This document shows positions 8,000-17,004 of a stretch of 64,000 nucleotides of DNA, piece after piece. The notes below the pieces were generated by a model. The model was not told where the DNA came from and did no database searches. It worked only from the letters and a program-made list of their open reading frames with translations. The stretch lies in assembly GCF_018397995.1 (NCBI RefSeq), contig NZ_BBQH01000010.1:356987-420986 (forward strand), in the 5' to 3' direction. Source of the DNA: Rhizomonospora bruguierae (GTDB taxonomy: Bacteria; Actinomycetota; Actinomycetes; Mycobacteriales; Micromonosporaceae). Made by a program: the position numbers and the translations under genes. Every line of letters begins with the position of its first letter. Position 1 is the first letter of the stretch.

Positions 8000-9220
8000 T
8001 CAGCCGATCACGCCGCGCCGGGCCAGGTCGGAGATCTCCTCCGCCGAGAGTTCCAGCTCGCCGGCGAGAATCTCCCGGGTGTGCGAGCCGAACGCCCGAC
8101 CCGAGTGGCGGATCCGGCCGGGGGTCCGGGAGAGGCGAAACAGCACGTTGGGCATCCGCGCCCGCCCGAACTCGTCGTCGGGGACGGGGGTGAAGATCTC
8201 CCGTTCCCGGCTGTGCGGGTCGTTCACGAGCTGCGCGATGTCGTAGACCGGCGAGCCGGCCACGCCTTCCCGCTCGAACGCGGCGACGACCTCGTCGAGC
8301 GTGCGCGCCCCGACCCACTCCTGGACGTACCCGTCGAGCAGGTCGGCGTGCGCGGCGCGCTGGTATCCCCGGGAGAACCAGGGCTCGTCGATGACCTCGG
8401 GGTGCCCGACCAGCCGCATCAGGCGTTCCGCGATCGAGGTGGCGCTGGAGGAGAGCGCGACCCACCGCCCGTCCTTCGTCAGGTAGGTGTTGCGCGGGGC
8501 GTTGCTCGTCGACCGGTTGCCGGAGCGCTTGTTGACGACGCCGAGCCGGTCGTAGCCGATCGACTCCGGGCCGAGCGTCGCCGTCATGGTCTCCAGAATG
8601 GACAGGTCGATGACCTGGCCCTCCCCGCCCCGCGCGTCGCGCGCGTACAGGGCGGTGAGTACCGCCGCGAACCCGCTGATCCCGGCGATCGAGTCGGCGA
8701 GGCCGAACGGCGGAAGCGTCGGCGGCCCGTCGGGTTGGCCGGTCAGGTGGGCGAAGCCGCTCATCGCTTCGATCAGCGTGCCGAACGCGGGCCGACGGGC
8801 GTACGGGCCGGTCTGCCCGAAGCCGGTCATCCGGAGCAGGATCAGGCCGGGGTTGGCGGCCCGCAACCGCTCCCAGCCGAGCCCGTACCGCTCCAGGGTG
8901 CCCGGCCGGAACCCCTCGATCAGCACGTCGAACCGCTCGACCAGGCGGAGCAGCAGCCCCGCCCCGGCCGGCTCGCCCAGGTCCAGGCCGAGGCAGCGCT
9001 TGTTGCTGCCGATCATCTTCCACCACAGCGAGTCGCCGTCCTCGCGGAGCCCGTGACTGCGCAGGGCGTCCCCGTGCGCCGGATGCTCGATCTTGACGAC
9101 ATCAGCGCCGAAGTCGCCGAGGAGCCTGCCCACGGTGGGCCCAGCGATCATGGTGGCCGCGTCGAGCACCCGGAGGCCGGCCAGCGGCCCGTCCGAAGTG
9201 GCCGGTGGCTCGCCGGTCAC
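8000..9220 (-). CDS. CaiB/BaiF-type (class III) CoA-transferase
   Basis: 406 residues from GTG 9220, overlapping the upstream stop as GTGA. The N-terminus GPLAGLRVLDAATMIAGPTVGRLLGDFGADVVKIE and the later GFRPGTLERYGLG and MTGFGQTGPY blocks are diagnostic of class III CoA-transferases. The catalytic Asp is expected in GLADSIAG. The enzyme moves CoA from an acyl-CoA donor to a free carboxylate, going through an aspartyl-CoA thioester. It is the last gene of the eight-gene minus-strand operon. With the citryl-CoA-lyase-like gene across the divergent promoter it suggests that the imported acid is activated to a CoA thioester before C-C cleavage. The actual acid is not identifiable. Confidence 0.9.
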   Translation of the reverse strand: MTGEPPATSDGPLAGLRVLDAATMIAGPTVGRLLGDFGADVVKIEHPAHGDALRSHGLREDGDSLWWKMIGSNKRCLGLDLGEPAGAGLLLRLVERFDVLIEGFRPGTLERYGLGWERLRAANPGLILLRMTGFGQTGPYARRPAFGTLIEAMSGFAHLTGQPDGPPTLPPFGLADSIAGISGFAAVLTALYARDARGGEGQVIDLSILETMTATLGPESIGYDRLGVVNKRSGNRSTSNAPRNTYLTKDGRWVALSSSATSIAERLMRLVGHPEVIDEPWFSRGYQRAAHADLLDGYVQEWVGARTLDEVVAAFEREGVAGSPVYDIAQLVNDPHSREREIFTPVPDDEFGRARMPNVLFRLSRTPGRIRHSGRAFGSHTREILAGELELSAEEISDLARRGVIG

Positions 9221-10650
9221 GCGGTTCCCCCCTCGCCGGCGGCCCGGGCGGCGATGGCGTGGGCGGCCGCCCGGCCGGACGTCAGCGCCCAGGTGAGGTG
9301 CAGGCCGTGGCCGAGCAGGAGCAGGCCACCCTGGCCCGCGGCGCCGGCGGCGAACAGTCCGGGTATCGGCGTCCCGTCGCCGGAGAGCACCCGCAGGTGG
9401 TCGTCGACCGCGAGGCTGCCCTCGGTCACGGTGACCACCGGCCGGGCGGGCCCGACCAGCACGTACGGCGGTTTCCACGACGGCCCGCCGGCCAGGTGCC
9501 CGGCGAGCCGCTCGGCGGGGACGCCGACCAGCGCGGCGACCGCCTCGACATCCCGCGCATCGCGCACCAGGTCGGGCCGGGCGGCGCGGTAGTCCGCGAG
9601 GCGGGCGAAGCCCATGGTCGGGGCGCTGGAGATCCGCCGGTCCGGGTACTCCCCGCCGGGCAGCCAGCGCGAGTCGAGCAGCAGATACGCGGTCCGGCTG
9701 GCGGTCGCCGCGACCCTGTCCACCGCCCCGGGTACGCGGATCAGTTCGCCGGTGTCCAGGATGAGCGCGGCGTCCTCGGCGGCCGGTGCCATGTACGCCC
9801 GCGGCATCGCCGCCCACCCCGAGGCGCGCACCTCGTCCGCGCCGCCGCCGGCCGGGCCGGGGATGACCCGGCCGGCCGCCTGGCCCGCGGTGAACAGCGC
9901 CGGGGACCACTCGTCCGCGGGCGGGCCGGTCCGGGCGACGAACCTCAACTGCGGCGCGAACGCGGTACCCATGTTCCGCCAGGCCGCGCCGACCGACCTG
10001 CCGAGGGCGAGGCCGTCACCGCGGCTGGTCGGGTTGACCGCCGGACTCGTCGCGGCCGCGGGCGTCAGGTACCGGGCCTTCAGGTCGTCGTTCGCGGCGA
10101 AGTCGCCGCAGGCCAGGACGGTCGCCACCCGGCCGCGCAGATCGACGCCGCCCGCGCGTACGCCCGCCACCCGGGCGCCGTGCCGAAGGAGGCGGGTGAC
10201 GCGGGCGCCACAGGTGATCGTGACGCCGAGCTGGTGGGCCCGCCGCAGCAGCCACCAGATGAAGGACCGGCCGTCGGGCGCCGTCGCGTACAGGCGCGGG
10301 CGGCGGTGGGGATGCTCCGGGTACGGCCCGGTGAGGGGCACGCCGAGGGCGCGCAGCCAGCCGAGCGTCTCGCCACTGGTCCGGGCGAGCAGGTGGCGAA
10401 GGTCCGCGGGGACCAGGTGGGCCGCGTCGGCGGGCAGGAACCGGGCCGTGTCGGCGAGGAAGTCCTCGATCGAGTCGTCGCCGTCCGGCGGCGGAAGGCA
10501 GACGCAGATGGAGCCGACCGCGTGGGCCGTCGTGCCGCCGGGACGGTCGTTCTGCTCGACCACGTGGCACGCCAGGCCGGCCTCGGCGAGGCTGACCGCG
10601 GCCGCCAGGCCGGCGGCGCCGGCCCCGACCACCACCACGTCGGGGTTCAT
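9217..10650 (-). CDS. FAD-dependent dehydrogenase (fumarate reductase/tricarballylate dehydrogenase-like)
   Basis: 477 residues, ATG 10650 overlapping the previous stop (ATGA). The N-terminus DVVVVGAGAAGLAAAVSLAEAG is the dinucleotide-binding fold, followed by VVEQNDRPGGTTAHAVG, the flavin-site block of the FAD_binding_2 family. The C-terminus has GLFAAGAAGQGGLLLLGHGLHLTWALTSGR, the usual ribityl-binding end. No Cys or heme domain is present, so it is the soluble flavoprotein form that reduces or oxidises a C-C bond of a carboxylic acid or steroid-like substrate. It pairs with a second, only distantly similar family member directly upstream; the two may act on successive bonds or form a heterodimer. 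Confidence 0.8.
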   Translation of the reverse strand: MNPDVVVVGAGAAGLAAAVSLAEAGLACHVVEQNDRPGGTTAHAVGSICVCLPPPDGDDSIEDFLADTARFLPADAAHLVPADLRHLLARTSGETLGWLRALGVPLTGPYPEHPHRRPRLYATAPDGRSFIWWLLRRAHQLGVTITCGARVTRLLRHGARVAGVRAGGVDLRGRVATVLACGDFAANDDLKARYLTPAAATSPAVNPTSRGDGLALGRSVGAAWRNMGTAFAPQLRFVARTGPPADEWSPALFTAGQAAGRVIPGPAGGGADEVRASGWAAMPRAYMAPAAEDAALILDTGELIRVPGAVDRVAATASRTAYLLLDSRWLPGGEYPDRRISSAPTMGFARLADYRAARPDLVRDARDVEAVAALVGVPAERLAGHLAGGPSWKPPYVLVGPARPVVTVTEGSLAVDDHLRVLSGDGTPIPGLFAAGAAGQGGLLLLGHGLHLTWALTSGRAAAHAIAARAAGEGGTA

Positions 10651-11981
10651 CGCGCGTCACCCCCGGACGCCACCGGCGACCGCCGGGCGGCGGCCGCGGC
10701 GGAGGCACCGGCCCGGCGCCCGCTGACCAGGGCCCAGGCGAGCCCGCCGGCGTAGGCGCCGTGGAACACCCCGCCCGCGTCCGCCCCGGCGGCGAAGAGC
10801 CCGGCCAGGTGCTCGCCGCCGGCGTCGACCAGCGCCCCGGACGGTTCGACGGCCAGCCCGCCGTACGGCAGCGTGATGGCCGCGACGCAGGCGACCGCGA
10901 CGAACGGTGGCGTCCTCAGGGGACTGAGCGGTCGGCTGCGGTGCGGCATCAGCTCGGCGTTCGCGAGGGTCTGGGCGAGCGTGGTGCCGGGTATCTTCCA
11001 CGCCTTCGCCATCGATTCGGTCAGGCCGACCAGCGAGTCCGCCGACAGCAGGATCTCGCCGCGCGGAACGCCGGCCCGATCGGCGATCCGTCCGATCAGG
11101 TCGATCGGGATCCGGTCGGCCCGGTCGCCGTCGCAGATCAGGTAGAAGGCGCCGCCGGGCTGGTACATCGCCGCCACGGCGTTCGTCTCCTCCACGACTC
11201 CGTCGGCCTCGTCGGTGAAGCGCCGCCCGTCCCGGTTGACCAGGATCGCGTCGGCCGCCGCGTTCAGCGTCGCCGCCTTGAACTCGGTCGGCTCCAGCAG
11301 GTCGGCATGCTTGGGCATGGTGTGCCCGTAGAAGTCCGCCATTCCCCGGCTGACCGTCCCGCCGGCCGCCAGTCCCATCCGCAGGCCGTCACCGGTGCAG
11401 GCCGGTGCGGAGCGCAGCATGAGGTGCCGGGCCTCGGGCCCCAGATACGAGCGGGTGAGTTCGGCGCCGCCCTGGAATCCGCCGGACGCCAGGACGACGG
11501 CTGTCGCATGCACCTCCCAGCCGGTGTCGTCGGCCAGGCGTACGCCGTGCGGGGTACGGGTGAGTGCGGTGACGCGGGACCGGTGGCGGATCTCGACGCC
11601 CAGGCCGCTCACCCGGTCAGCCAGCTCCTGGAGAAACGGCGTGCGGTCGCCGACGGCGCCGAGGCCCATCACCCGGCCCGTCCCGAGCCGGTCGGGTCGC
11701 TGCGCGGCCAGGGGAAGGCCGAGCCCGGCCAACCAGTCCAGGCCGGCCAGGAGGTCGGCGGCGAGCGCCGCCTGCAACCGGGCGTCGCCCAGCGGAACGC
11801 GGCGGCGCATCTCCGGCAGGTCGGTGAACGTCCAGATCCGGCCGGCCGACCAGCGGGCGGCCCCACCCACCCGGTCGGTCGCCTCCAGCAGCACGACCCG
11901 GGCGCCCGCCCCCGCGGCCGAAGCCGCGGCGCACAGCCCGGCCATCCCGCCGCCGACGACGATCACATCCGTCTGGTCCAT
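10647..11981 (-). CDS. FAD-dependent dehydrogenase (fumarate reductase/TcuA-like)
   Basis: 444 residues. ATG 11981 is chosen because it follows a perfect GGAGGG; an in-frame GTG-side extension of 11 residues is possible but lacks such a site. The FAD fold VIVVGGGMAGLCAAASAAGAGA and VVLLEATDRVGGAARWSAG mark an FAD_binding_2 dehydrogenase. Further family blocks are GSGD-like CTGDGLRMGLAAGG and the C-terminal GLFAAGADAGGVFHGAYAGG. Relatives include tricarballylate dehydrogenase and 3-ketosteroid dehydrogenases; this sequence does not decide between them. It follows the receptor gene after an intergenic hairpin and overlaps the next dehydrogenase, so the two dehydrogenases and CoA-transferase are a tight unit. 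Confidence 0.82.
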   Translation of the reverse strand: MDQTDVIVVGGGMAGLCAAASAAGAGARVVLLEATDRVGGAARWSAGRIWTFTDLPEMRRRVPLGDARLQAALAADLLAGLDWLAGLGLPLAAQRPDRLGTGRVMGLGAVGDRTPFLQELADRVSGLGVEIRHRSRVTALTRTPHGVRLADDTGWEVHATAVVLASGGFQGGAELTRSYLGPEARHLMLRSAPACTGDGLRMGLAAGGTVSRGMADFYGHTMPKHADLLEPTEFKAATLNAAADAILVNRDGRRFTDEADGVVEETNAVAAMYQPGGAFYLICDGDRADRIPIDLIGRIADRAGVPRGEILLSADSLVGLTESMAKAWKIPGTTLAQTLANAELMPHRSRPLSPLRTPPFVAVACVAAITLPYGGLAVEPSGALVDAGGEHLAGLFAAGADAGGVFHGAYAGGLAWALVSGRRAGASAAAAARRSPVASGGDAR

Positions 11982-12006
11982 GTGCCCTCCGATGTGCGGT
12001 GCGGGC

Positions 12007-12044
12007 GGCCCCACCGGCGTGCGGGGTGCGGGCGCCGGTGGGCC
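12007..12044 (-). terminator. Intra-operon hairpin downstream of the receptor gene
   Basis: The arms CCCACCGGCG (12010-12019) and CGCCGGTGGG (12033-12042) pair perfectly over 10 bp around a 13-nt loop. It sits between the receptor gene stop (12065) and the dehydrogenase start (11981). There is no U-run, so it may act as an mRNA stabiliser or attenuator giving more receptor than enzyme. Confidence 0.45.
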
Positions 12045-12064
12045 ACCGCTATGGTTCGGCCGAC

Positions 12065-13186
12065 TCAGTTACGCCAGTCGTATTCCTTGGCCATCTTCTC
12101 GATGGTCGCCCGGTCGAAGTCGTTGATCTCCTTGACCAGGTCGTTGGTGTAGAAGATCGAGGGGTCCTTGACCTTGTCGGCCGCGCCGGCGAACGCCACC
12201 TCGTTCGCCCACTCCTGCGGCCTGGTCTGGCCGGGCAGCAGGCTCGAGTCGGCCGGCAACTGGTTGGCCATCCGGTACTTCATGATCTTGACGAGGTTGG
12301 CCACCGCCTCCTCGCGTGGCTTGCCCTCGCCGGCCTCCGGGTGCCGGTCCAGGTAGATCGCCGCAGCCGCCTCCGGGTTCGCCAGGGCGAAGACGATGCC
12401 CTTGAGCGTGGCCCGCCCGAGCCCGACCACCATCGCCCGGTCGGACTCGATCGTGGACTTCTTGGTCTGCAGGTAGAACCCGCCGAGTTCCGACACACCC
12501 TCCGGCCGGGGCAGGACCCGGTAGGAGATGCCGGCCACGTCCCACTGGCCGCGGTAGGTGTCCCAGGTCAGCGCGGCGTCCACCTTGCTGTCCTGCACGG
12601 CGGTACCCATCGGCTCGCCGCCGCCGGTGACGGTGAGCTTGACCTTGTCCGGGTTCGCCCCCGCCAGCCGCAGCCACTCCCGCGCCACCAACTCGTCGGC
12701 GGTACCGAGGGCGGATATGCCCACGGATCTGCCCTCCAACTCGCGCAGCGACTGGATGGGTGAATCGGGCTTCACCGCGAAGTCCCACTTCATCGGGTAC
12801 GCGTACTCGAAGAAGTTGACGCCGGGCAGGGCGCCGTTCTTGGCGTAGTTGCTCACCTGGAAGCTGGGTGTGCCGGTGGCGAACTGCGCCCGGTCGCGGT
12901 CCAGTTCGGCGGTGGCCTGCGCGTTGCCTCCGGCGTGCTTGAACGACACCGACAGCCCCTCCTCCTTGTAGAAGCCCAGGTTGACGCCGATCTCCTGGAT
13001 CGCGAAGTGCGGTCCACCCGTGGTGGACCCGGTCGCGAAGACCACGTTCTTCAGGCTGCCGTCGCCGGCGCCCGAGCCGGTGTCGCCGCCCTGACTCTCG
13101 CTGAGGCAGCCGGTGACGGTGGACAGGGCGAGCGCGCCGGCCGCGACGACGATTAATCCGCGCCGGACGGAAACGGACTGGGGCAT
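12065..13186 (-). CDS. ABC transporter substrate-binding lipoprotein (NMT1/SsuA/TauA-like)
   Basis: 373 residues from ATG 13186, preceded by GGAGG seven bases upstream. A lipoprotein signal peptide ends in the lipobox STVTGC with Cys27 as the lipidation site, so it is tethered outside the membrane. The mature protein has GGPHFAIQEIGVNLGFYKEEGL and later GRSVGISALGTADELVAREWL, the hallmark of the NMT1/SsuA-like receptors of the taurine, sulfonate, nitrate and thiamine-precursor class. It is the only receptor for a transporter that has two different permease genes. Given the downstream enzymes, the ligand is probably a small carboxylic or aromatic acid rather than a sulfonate, because no monooxygenase is present. 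Confidence 0.88.
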   Translation of the reverse strand: MPQSVSVRRGLIVVAAGALALSTVTGCLSESQGGDTGSGAGDGSLKNVVFATGSTTGGPHFAIQEIGVNLGFYKEEGLSVSFKHAGGNAQATAELDRDRAQFATGTPSFQVSNYAKNGALPGVNFFEYAYPMKWDFAVKPDSPIQSLRELEGRSVGISALGTADELVAREWLRLAGANPDKVKLTVTGGGEPMGTAVQDSKVDAALTWDTYRGQWDVAGISYRVLPRPEGVSELGGFYLQTKKSTIESDRAMVVGLGRATLKGIVFALANPEAAAAIYLDRHPEAGEGKPREEAVANLVKIMKYRMANQLPADSSLLPGQTRPQEWANEVAFAGAADKVKDPSIFYTNDLVKEINDFDRATIEKMAKEYDWRN

Positions 13187-13225
13187 GGGAAACCTCCTGG
13201 ACGGGCCGGACGCCCGCGCGGTGGA

Positions 13226-14092
13226 CTATTCGGATGGGGCGAGGGTGGATTGCTGCGACCGTTCCGGCGCCCAGTAGATGAGGCGCCCGCGCAGCAGCCG
13301 GATGATGCCGTTGAGGACGACGCCGGTCATGGCGAGCAGGATGAGCGCGGCGAACATCGCGGCGGTGTTGCTGACCGCCTGGTACTGCTTGAGCAGGATG
13401 CCCATGCCCGCCTCGGCCGCGACGAACTCGCCGACGATCGCGCCGAGCAGCGCCTGGACCACCGCGATCTCCAGGCCCGCGAAGATCATGACGAGCGCGC
13501 CGGGCAGCCGCAGTTGCATGAGCGTCTGTAGTGGACCCGCGCGCAGCGCGGTGAACAGCCGCTCGTAGCCACGGTCTACAGTGGTTAGACCGGTGTAGGT
13601 GTTGACGAACATGGGAAAGAAGACCAGGAACGCGGCGAGCAGCGCCTTGGTCGTCAGCCCGAAACCGAACCAGATCATCAGCAGCGGGGCGATGGCCACC
13701 TTCGGCAGCCCCTGGAGCGCGAACACGTACGAGGACAGAAAGCCGTCGACAACCCGGCTCGAGGCGGCGAACACCCCGGCCAGGACCCCGAGCAGACCCC
13801 CGACCAGCAGGCCCAGGCCGGCCGCCCGGAAGGTGATGATCAGGTGGAAGACGAGGCTGACCCGGGAGTTGAGCGGGGCCGTGAGCCCCCGGTACAGGGC
13901 CTGGCCGACGTCCAGCGGCGCGGGCAGCAGGTACGGACGGATGTTGAAGATCTCGACCGCGACGTGCCAGAGGGCCACCAGCACGACCAGTCCGAGCAGG
14001 ACGGTGATCGGGGGCCGCAGGCGTTCGGGCAGCCGCCGCCGGGCCCGGCCGGCGCGTGGCCGGGCGCTCGCGGCGGCGTTCACCGCACTCAT
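13226..14092 (-). CDS. ABC transporter permease (SsuC/TauC type)
   Basis: 288 residues, ATG 14092 overlapping the aldolase stop as ATGA. A basic N-terminus is followed by six hydrophobic segments. The coupling loop reads LPKVAIAPLLMIWFGFGLTTKALLAAFLVFFP, and E-x-x-x-A-x-x-G-like VAAEAGMGILLKQYQ follows, both typical of BPD_transp_1 permeases of the taurine/nitrate class. It would form the membrane channel with the ATPase at 15051-15905. It is clearly related to, but not a recent copy of, the permease at 15909-16766 in the same operon, so the transporter may use a permease heterodimer. Confidence 0.88.
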   Translation of the reverse strand: MSAVNAAASARPRAGRARRRLPERLRPPITVLLGLVVLVALWHVAVEIFNIRPYLLPAPLDVGQALYRGLTAPLNSRVSLVFHLIITFRAAGLGLLVGGLLGVLAGVFAASSRVVDGFLSSYVFALQGLPKVAIAPLLMIWFGFGLTTKALLAAFLVFFPMFVNTYTGLTTVDRGYERLFTALRAGPLQTLMQLRLPGALVMIFAGLEIAVVQALLGAIVGEFVAAEAGMGILLKQYQAVSNTAAMFAALILLAMTGVVLNGIIRLLRGRLIYWAPERSQQSTLAPSE

Positions 14093-15054
14093 GACGCCCC
14101 GACACCGACCGGAACGCCGGCACCCACCAGACCCGCCCGCTTCAGCGCCTCGGCGATCTGCCCGGTGCGCTCGGCGTCCGGGCCCACGGCCGGGGGACGG
14201 ATCCGGTTGTTCGACAGCAGGCCCAACTGGACCAGCGCCTCCTTCGCCGCACCCACCGGGCTGATGTGCCCGGTCGGCTGTTGGTTCTCGTAGATCGCCT
14301 CGGTCAGCGGGAGGCAGCGCTGCTGGAACAGCCGGTGCGCCCCGGCCAGGTCGCCGGCCGCGGCCAGCTCGACCAGTTCGGCCCAGATCGGGGTGCCGAC
14401 CGAACTGACCCCGATCAGCGCGCCGTCGGCGCCGTGCATCAGCATCGAGATCAGCGGCGGGCCGTCCGAGGCGGCCAGGATGTCGACCTTGCCGGCCAGT
14501 CGGTGGTGCAGCGCGACGTAGTCGGTGATGTCCCGGGTGCCGGCCTTGACCGCGCGCACCGCGGGCAGGTCGACCAACCGCTCCAGCACGTCCAGCGGGT
14601 ACGCGATGCCGCTCGCCCGGTTGTACTGGAAGACGATCAGCGGCACGTCGACCGCGTCGGCGACCGCCCGGAAGTAGGTCAGCGCCGCCTCGGCGTGCCC
14701 GACCAGGGGGCGCAGGGGGCGGGCGTCGAACGGCGGGCAGACCAGCAGCGCGTCGGCGCCGGCGTCCACCGCCTCGCGGGCCGCGGTGGCCAGGGCCTTC
14801 GGCGTGCGCCCCTCGACGCCGGCGATCACGTGCTTGCCGGCCGGGGCGGCCGCCCGCGCCACCCGCACCACCTCGCGCCGCTCGGCCGCGTCGAGCATCA
14901 TCAGCTCGCCCATGTGCCCGCTGACCACCACGCCGGACACGCCCCGCGGTGTGCTGCTGTACTCGATCACCCGGCGGAGCGCCTCGGCGTCGACGGTGTC
15001 CGATTCGGTGAACGGCACCACCGTGGCCGGGTAGAGCCCGGAGAACGTGGTCAT
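14089..15054 (-). CDS. DHDPS/NAL-family aldolase (class I, Schiff-base)
   Basis: 321 residues, ATG 15054 overlapping the ATPase stop. The (beta/alpha)8 enzyme starts SGLYPATVVPFTESDTVD, the usual dihydrodipicolinate synthase family opening. The Schiff-base lysine is Lys170 in RAVKAGTRD and the catalytic tyrosine lies in VFQYNRASG. In DapA the block after that Tyr is YNVP; here it is YNRA, so it is unlikely to be lysine biosynthesis and more likely cleaves or forms a pyruvate-derived or aromatic-side-chain C-C bond. It sits inside a transport operon between ATPase and permease genes, which supports a catabolic role. Substrate unknown. Confidence 0.85.
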   Translation of the reverse strand: MTTFSGLYPATVVPFTESDTVDAEALRRVIEYSSTPRGVSGVVVSGHMGELMMLDAAERREVVRVARAAAPAGKHVIAGVEGRTPKALATAAREAVDAGADALLVCPPFDARPLRPLVGHAEAALTYFRAVADAVDVPLIVFQYNRASGIAYPLDVLERLVDLPAVRAVKAGTRDITDYVALHHRLAGKVDILAASDGPPLISMLMHGADGALIGVSSVGTPIWAELVELAAAGDLAGAHRLFQQRCLPLTEAIYENQQPTGHISPVGAAKEALVQLGLLSNNRIRPPAVGPDAERTGQIAEALKRAGLVGAGVPVGVGAS

Positions 15055-15905
15055 CGCAGGTACTCCTTCTTGTCGGTCCGGCCGGGTTCGGCCGGGTGCT
15101 CCTTCAGCAGGTCGCGCACCTGCGCGACACGGTCCCGGAAGTCCGCGGTGTCCACGACCGACGGGGTGCGGGGCCGGTCGAGGTCGACCGTGATGGTCTT
15201 GACGATCCGGCCCGGCCGCGGCGACATCACCACGATCTGGTCGCTCAGCAGGACCGCCTCGGAGATGTCGTGGGTGACCAGCACCACGGCCTTCCGCTCG
15301 ACCTCCCAGATCCGGGCGAGCTCCATGTTCATCCGCTCCCGGGTCATCGCGTCGAGGGCACCGAACGGCTCGTCCATCAGCAGCGTGCTCGGCCGCAGCA
15401 GCAACGACCGGGCGATCGCGGTGCGCTGTTGCATCCCGCCGGACAGCTCGTGCGGCAGGTACTTCTCGAACCCGGCCAGGCCGACCATCTCGATCAGCTC
15501 CTGGGCCCGCTCCCGCATCTCCGGCGAGAGCCGCTTGCCGATCTTCGCCGGTAGCAGCACGTTCTGCAGCACGTTCTTCCAGGGCAGCAGCACCGGGGAC
15601 TGGAAGACGATGCCCACGTCGTCGCGCGGGCCGGTCGACTCCTGCCCCCCGATGCGGATGCTGCCCCGGCTTGCCCGCTCCAGCCCTGCCATGATCATGA
15701 GCAGGGTGGTCTTGCCGCAGCCGCTGGGGCCGACCACGCTGACGAAGCGCTCGCGCCCGACGGTCATCGAGACGCCGTCCAGGGCGGTGACGGTGCCGCG
15801 CTTGGACTCGAAGGTCCGGGTCACCTGCTCGCAGACCAGGGTCGGTTCCCCGGCGTCCGGAGGCGCCCCGGGCCGGCTGATGGTGGACTTCGCCGAGTTG
15901 ACCAC
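15051..15905 (-). CDS. ABC transporter ATP-binding protein (SsuB/TauB type)
   Basis: 284 residues from GTG 15905, with GAGGT just upstream. Walker A is GPSGCGKTT, the signature LSGGMQQR, Walker B LLMDEPFGALD, and the switch histidine is in VTHDISEAVLLSDQ. MDEPFGALD plus VTHD-x-x-EA is the classic taurine/nitrate/sulfonate importer ATPase. It is the only ATPase in this operon and must drive both permeases. It ends in an ATGA junction with the aldolase gene, so transport and catabolism are co-translated. Confidence 0.9.
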   Translation of the reverse strand: MVNSAKSTISRPGAPPDAGEPTLVCEQVTRTFESKRGTVTALDGVSMTVGRERFVSVVGPSGCGKTTLLMIMAGLERASRGSIRIGGQESTGPRDDVGIVFQSPVLLPWKNVLQNVLLPAKIGKRLSPEMRERAQELIEMVGLAGFEKYLPHELSGGMQQRTAIARSLLLRPSTLLMDEPFGALDAMTRERMNMELARIWEVERKAVVLVTHDISEAVLLSDQIVVMSPRPGRIVKTITVDLDRPRTPSVVDTADFRDRVAQVRDLLKEHPAEPGRTDKKEYLR

Positions 15906-15908
15906 GAC

Positions 15909-16766
15909 CTACCTCTTATCTGTGTGCGAGGGGATCCAGAAGATGACCCGTTTCCTGCTGGCCTTGAGGACCCGGTAGAGCACGAACGAGCTGATGGCCA
16001 GCAGGATGAACACGGCGAACGCACCGGCGGTGTCGTTGACGTACTGGAAGCGGATCAGGATGATGCCCAGCCCGTTCTGGCCGGCCAGGAACTCCGCCAC
16101 CACGGCGCCCAACTGGGCCCGGACGATGCCCATCTCCAGGCCGGCGAAGACCGCCACCATGGCGGCCGGCAGCCGCAACTGGGACAGCATCTGCCAGCGA
16201 CTGGCGCTCATGCCCCGGAACAGCCGCAGGTAGGTGTCGTCCACATTGACCAGGCCCGTGTAGGCGTTGACGAAGACCGGGAAGAACACCAGCAGCGCCG
16301 CCAGGGTGATCTTCGTGGGGTTGCCGAAGCCGAGCCAGACCATCAGCAGTGGCGTCAGTGCCACCTTCGGCATGCTCTGCAGGCCGAACACGTACGGGCG
16401 GACCACCTGGTTGACCACCCGGTTCATCGCGCACAGGCCGCCGAGCACGATTCCGGCGCCACTGCCGAGGGCGAACCCCGCGAGCGCCGCCGAGGTGGTG
16501 TGCCACAGGTGGGGCAGGTAGCTGTCGCGGTCGCTCGGGGCGACGGTCATGCCGTGCCACAGCGCCTTCGCCACGTCCATCGGAGCCGGCAGCATGTATC
16601 CGGGCACGCTGCCGAAGACCACCACGAGTTGCCAGAGCAGGACGAACACCACGGCTGCCGCGATCACGTAGCGGGGATCCCCGCGGCGGCGGGCCGAGCC
16701 GGCGGACCGCCGTACGGTCCGGCGGCGGGCCGCGGGGGCCGGCGCGGGGGCTTGCAGGGTCGTCAC
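15909..16766 (-). CDS. ABC transporter permease (SsuC/TauC type), first gene of the operon
   Basis: 285 residues. The start is placed at GTG 16766, seven bases after GGGAG, instead of the longer open frame beginning at 16859 whose first 31 residues look like shadow sequence. Six hydrophobic segments and the coupling loop SMPKVALTPLLMVWLGFGNPTKITLAALLVFFP place it in the taurine/nitrate permease class. It begins the long minus-strand operon that runs to 8000, and faces the plus-strand citryl-CoA-lyase-like gene. Together with the second permease at 13226-14092 it would make the membrane part of the importer. Confidence 0.88.
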   Translation of the reverse strand: MTTLQAPAPAPAARRRTVRRSAGSARRRGDPRYVIAAAVVFVLLWQLVVVFGSVPGYMLPAPMDVAKALWHGMTVAPSDRDSYLPHLWHTTSAALAGFALGSGAGIVLGGLCAMNRVVNQVVRPYVFGLQSMPKVALTPLLMVWLGFGNPTKITLAALLVFFPVFVNAYTGLVNVDDTYLRLFRGMSASRWQMLSQLRLPAAMVAVFAGLEMGIVRAQLGAVVAEFLAGQNGLGIILIRFQYVNDTAGAFAVFILLAISSFVLYRVLKASRKRVIFWIPSHTDKR

Positions 16767-17004
16767 AGTGCTTCTCCCGTCGTGCCTACGCGGGGTGGAT
16801 GACCGGGCTCGATACGCGGAGGTGAACAACGGGGCCGACGCCGCCGCCATCCGGTCCACCTATCAGTCAGTCCTATGGTTAACTAGATGAGCGGATGCTA
16901 GGCTCCGATCACACCGCCGTCAACAGCCCGAGCGGAACTCGCACCATCCGGTCCCTCGGAACCCCCGGCGGTACAGCAGCGACCCCGACGAGAGACGGGT
17001 GCCC
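16767..17004. promoter_or_regulatory. Divergent promoter region of the catabolic island
   Basis: A gap of about 240 bp between the two divergent transcription units, in a GC-rich setting but with a conspicuous A+T-rich patch at about 16860-16890. Within it GGTTAAC sits at 16877-16883, centred on the palindrome GTTAAC (16878-16883), with a CAGTCAGTC tandem just before. This is the best place for an operator of the GntR regulator encoded at 17795-18619. No clear -10/-35 pair could be assigned. Confidence 0.4.

Noticed and set aside
14089-15054. Lysine-biosynthesis DapA
   Set aside because: The block after the catalytic Tyr is not the DapA-type YNVP, and the gene is embedded between transporter genes with overlapping reading frames.
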